Shown here: positions 63,267 through 64,000 of the stretch, piece by piece | How positions within the stretch are numbered: position 1 is the stretch's first letter | How the letters are laid out: the number at the start of each line of letters is the position of its first letter | Assembly: GCA_023445445.1 (NCBI GenBank) | Contig: JAEXLD010000017.1 | Coordinates: 1-64,000 of the forward strand | Length of the DNA: 64,000 nucleotides | Direction: 5' to 3' | Origin: Bacillota bacterium | Lineage (GTDB): Bacteria; Bacillota; Clostridia; Clostridiales; Clostridiaceae | The notes under the pieces: generated by a model | What the model was told of the DNA's origin: nothing | What the model saw: only the letters and a program-made list of their open reading frames with translations | Database searches by the model: none | Translations under genes and position numbers: made by a program

Positions 63267-63638
63267 ATGAAAATATTTAGAGAAGCTATTATTATTCTTG
63301 GTATTTACCTAATTGGGGAGCTAATTTCTAAAGGATTTACCCTTCCACTACCCGGAAATATCATAGGAATGATAATTTTATTAGTTTTATTATGTACAAA
63401 AGTAATTAAAGTCGAAAAGGTAGAAACTGTATCTACATTCTTTTTAGATCATTTATCATTTTTCTTTATTCCAGCTGGTGTAGGATTAATTTCATCCTTT
63501 AGTTCAATAAAGAATAGTTTAATATATATTTTACTATTATGTCTTATAACAACAGCTATTGTAGTTATATCTACTGGTACTATTGTTCAATATATAATAA
63601 AAATCAAAGAAAAAAAGTCAAGAAAGGGTGAAATATAA
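63267..63638 (+). CDS. CidA/LrgA family holin-like protein
   Basis: A 123-residue membrane protein with four helices. The GFTLPLPGNIIGMIILLVLL segment and the FFFIPAGVGLI helix are typical of CidA/LrgA. These proteins, with the CidB/LrgB partner encoded next, affect autolysin activity and possibly pyruvate movement. AAGGAGG precedes the ATG. CidA and LrgA cannot be told apart here. Confidence 0.9.
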   Translation: MKIFREAIIILGIYLIGELISKGFTLPLPGNIIGMIILLVLLCTKVIKVEKVETVSTFFLDHLSFFFIPAGVGLISSFSSIKNSLIYILLLCLITTAIVVISTGTIVQYIIKIKEKKSRKGEI

Positions 63639-63642
63639 AGGA

Positions 63643-64000
63643 ATGGAAATACTAACAGAAAATATTCTATTTGGAATAATAATTTCGCTTCTAGCTTTTG
63701 AAGCTGGTTTATTATTATATAAGAAAACTAAATTCCCACTTTTTAATCCATTATTAATAGCTATAGCCTTAGTTATTGGCTTATTATTAATTTTTAAAAT
63801 CGATATTGATGTGTATAATAAAGGTGGGCAATTTATAAATATGTTTCTTGGTCCTGCAACTGTAGTTTTAGCAGTTCCACTATATAAGCAATTAAATTTA
63901 TTAAAAAAATATTTATTACCTATATTAATAGGTATATTAATTGGAAGTTCTATAGGAATATCCTCAGTAATTTTATTAGCTAATATCTTCGGCTTAGAAA
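63643..64000 (+). CDS. LrgB/CidB family protein, truncated by the window edge
   Basis: The first 119 codons of an LrgB-type membrane protein. MEILTENILFGIIISLLAFEAG, NPLLIAIALVIG, the GPATVVLAVPLYKQ block and PILIGILIGSSIGI match the family. AAAGGA precedes the ATG, four bases after the cidA/lrgA stop, so the two are one operon. The gene continues beyond 64000. Confidence 0.88.
   Translation, partial: MEILTENILFGIIISLLAFEAGLLLYKKTKFPLFNPLLIAIALVIGLLLIFKIDIDVYNKGGQFINMFLGPATVVLAVPLYKQLNLLKKYLLPILIGILIGSSIGISSVILLANIFGLE

Overview
The window is about 64 kb of very AT-rich DNA with strong AGGAGG-type ribosome binding sites, short intergenic gaps and many stem-loop plus T-run terminators. Gene content points to a Gram-positive, spore-forming anaerobe of Clostridium sensu stricto: sporulation gene yunB, a SCIFF/ranthipeptide locus, ECF vitamin transporters, a PyrR-type pyr leader and a yajC-tgt-queA-ruvBA cluster. 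I cannot name the species. I saw no rRNA, tRNA or CRISPR array. Nearly all of it looks like core chromosome. The only hint of a mobile element is a possible tnpB/omega-RNA 3' end at the extreme left edge.

Layout. 0.1-4.8 kb (minus): TIGR04086-type membrane protein, yajC, tgt, queA, ruvB, ruvA. 5-9.4 kb: degV, then a SEDS flippase/polymerase next to a class B PBP with PASTA domains. 9.5-13.5 kb: msrB, a secreted protein, a 3-methyladenine glycosylase, two small proteins, and an unusual fusion of a helicase-like ATPase to a LexA-type self-cleaving domain. 13.7-20.3 kb: vitamin and metabolite uptake by ECF transporters (EcfT, fused EcfA, UPF0397 S component with a SAM hydrolase, and a PdxU-like S component with pyridoxal kinase), plus an EEP-family hydrolase. 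20.5-26.8 kb: htpG, an Orn/Lys/Arg decarboxylase-family gene, an M16 peptidase, and the SCIFF radical SAM maturase with its 45-residue precursor. 27-35 kb: a candidate small RNA, Ktr-type potassium uptake, yebC, yigZ, a MocR regulator, a nucleotidyltransferase-like protein and an HflX GTPase carrying a JAMM-like motif.

35-39 kb is a four-gene cell-surface O-acylation operon (GDSL hydrolase, DUF4358-like protein, MBOAT, DHHW/AlgX-like). 39-46 kb has hpt, yunB, a class A PBP, an alanine/sodium symporter and a PepSY-like protein. 46-51.4 kb is a complete pyrB-I-C-F-K-D operon behind a PyrR-controlled attenuator. 51.5-54.8 kb holds a GH25 lysozyme with three LysM domains, a beta-lactamase-fold protein lacking the nucleophilic serine, and phosphofructokinase. 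55-60 kb: a coiled-coil protein, uppP, a degenerate transglutaminase and a TPR membrane protein. 60-63 kb: an SsuABC/ThiXYZ-like ABC transporter. The right edge has cidA/lrgA and a truncated lrgB.

Many plausible starts lie a few codons inside the longest open frame. I moved those starts to the ATG or GTG that sits 5-10 bases after a ribosome binding site, and each entry says so. The items most worth following up are the ATPase-LexA fusion, the JAMM-HflX fusion, the SCIFF locus with its unannotated precursor gene, the short RNA at 27.08-27.16 kb, and the Ser-to-Gly beta-lactamase-like protein.
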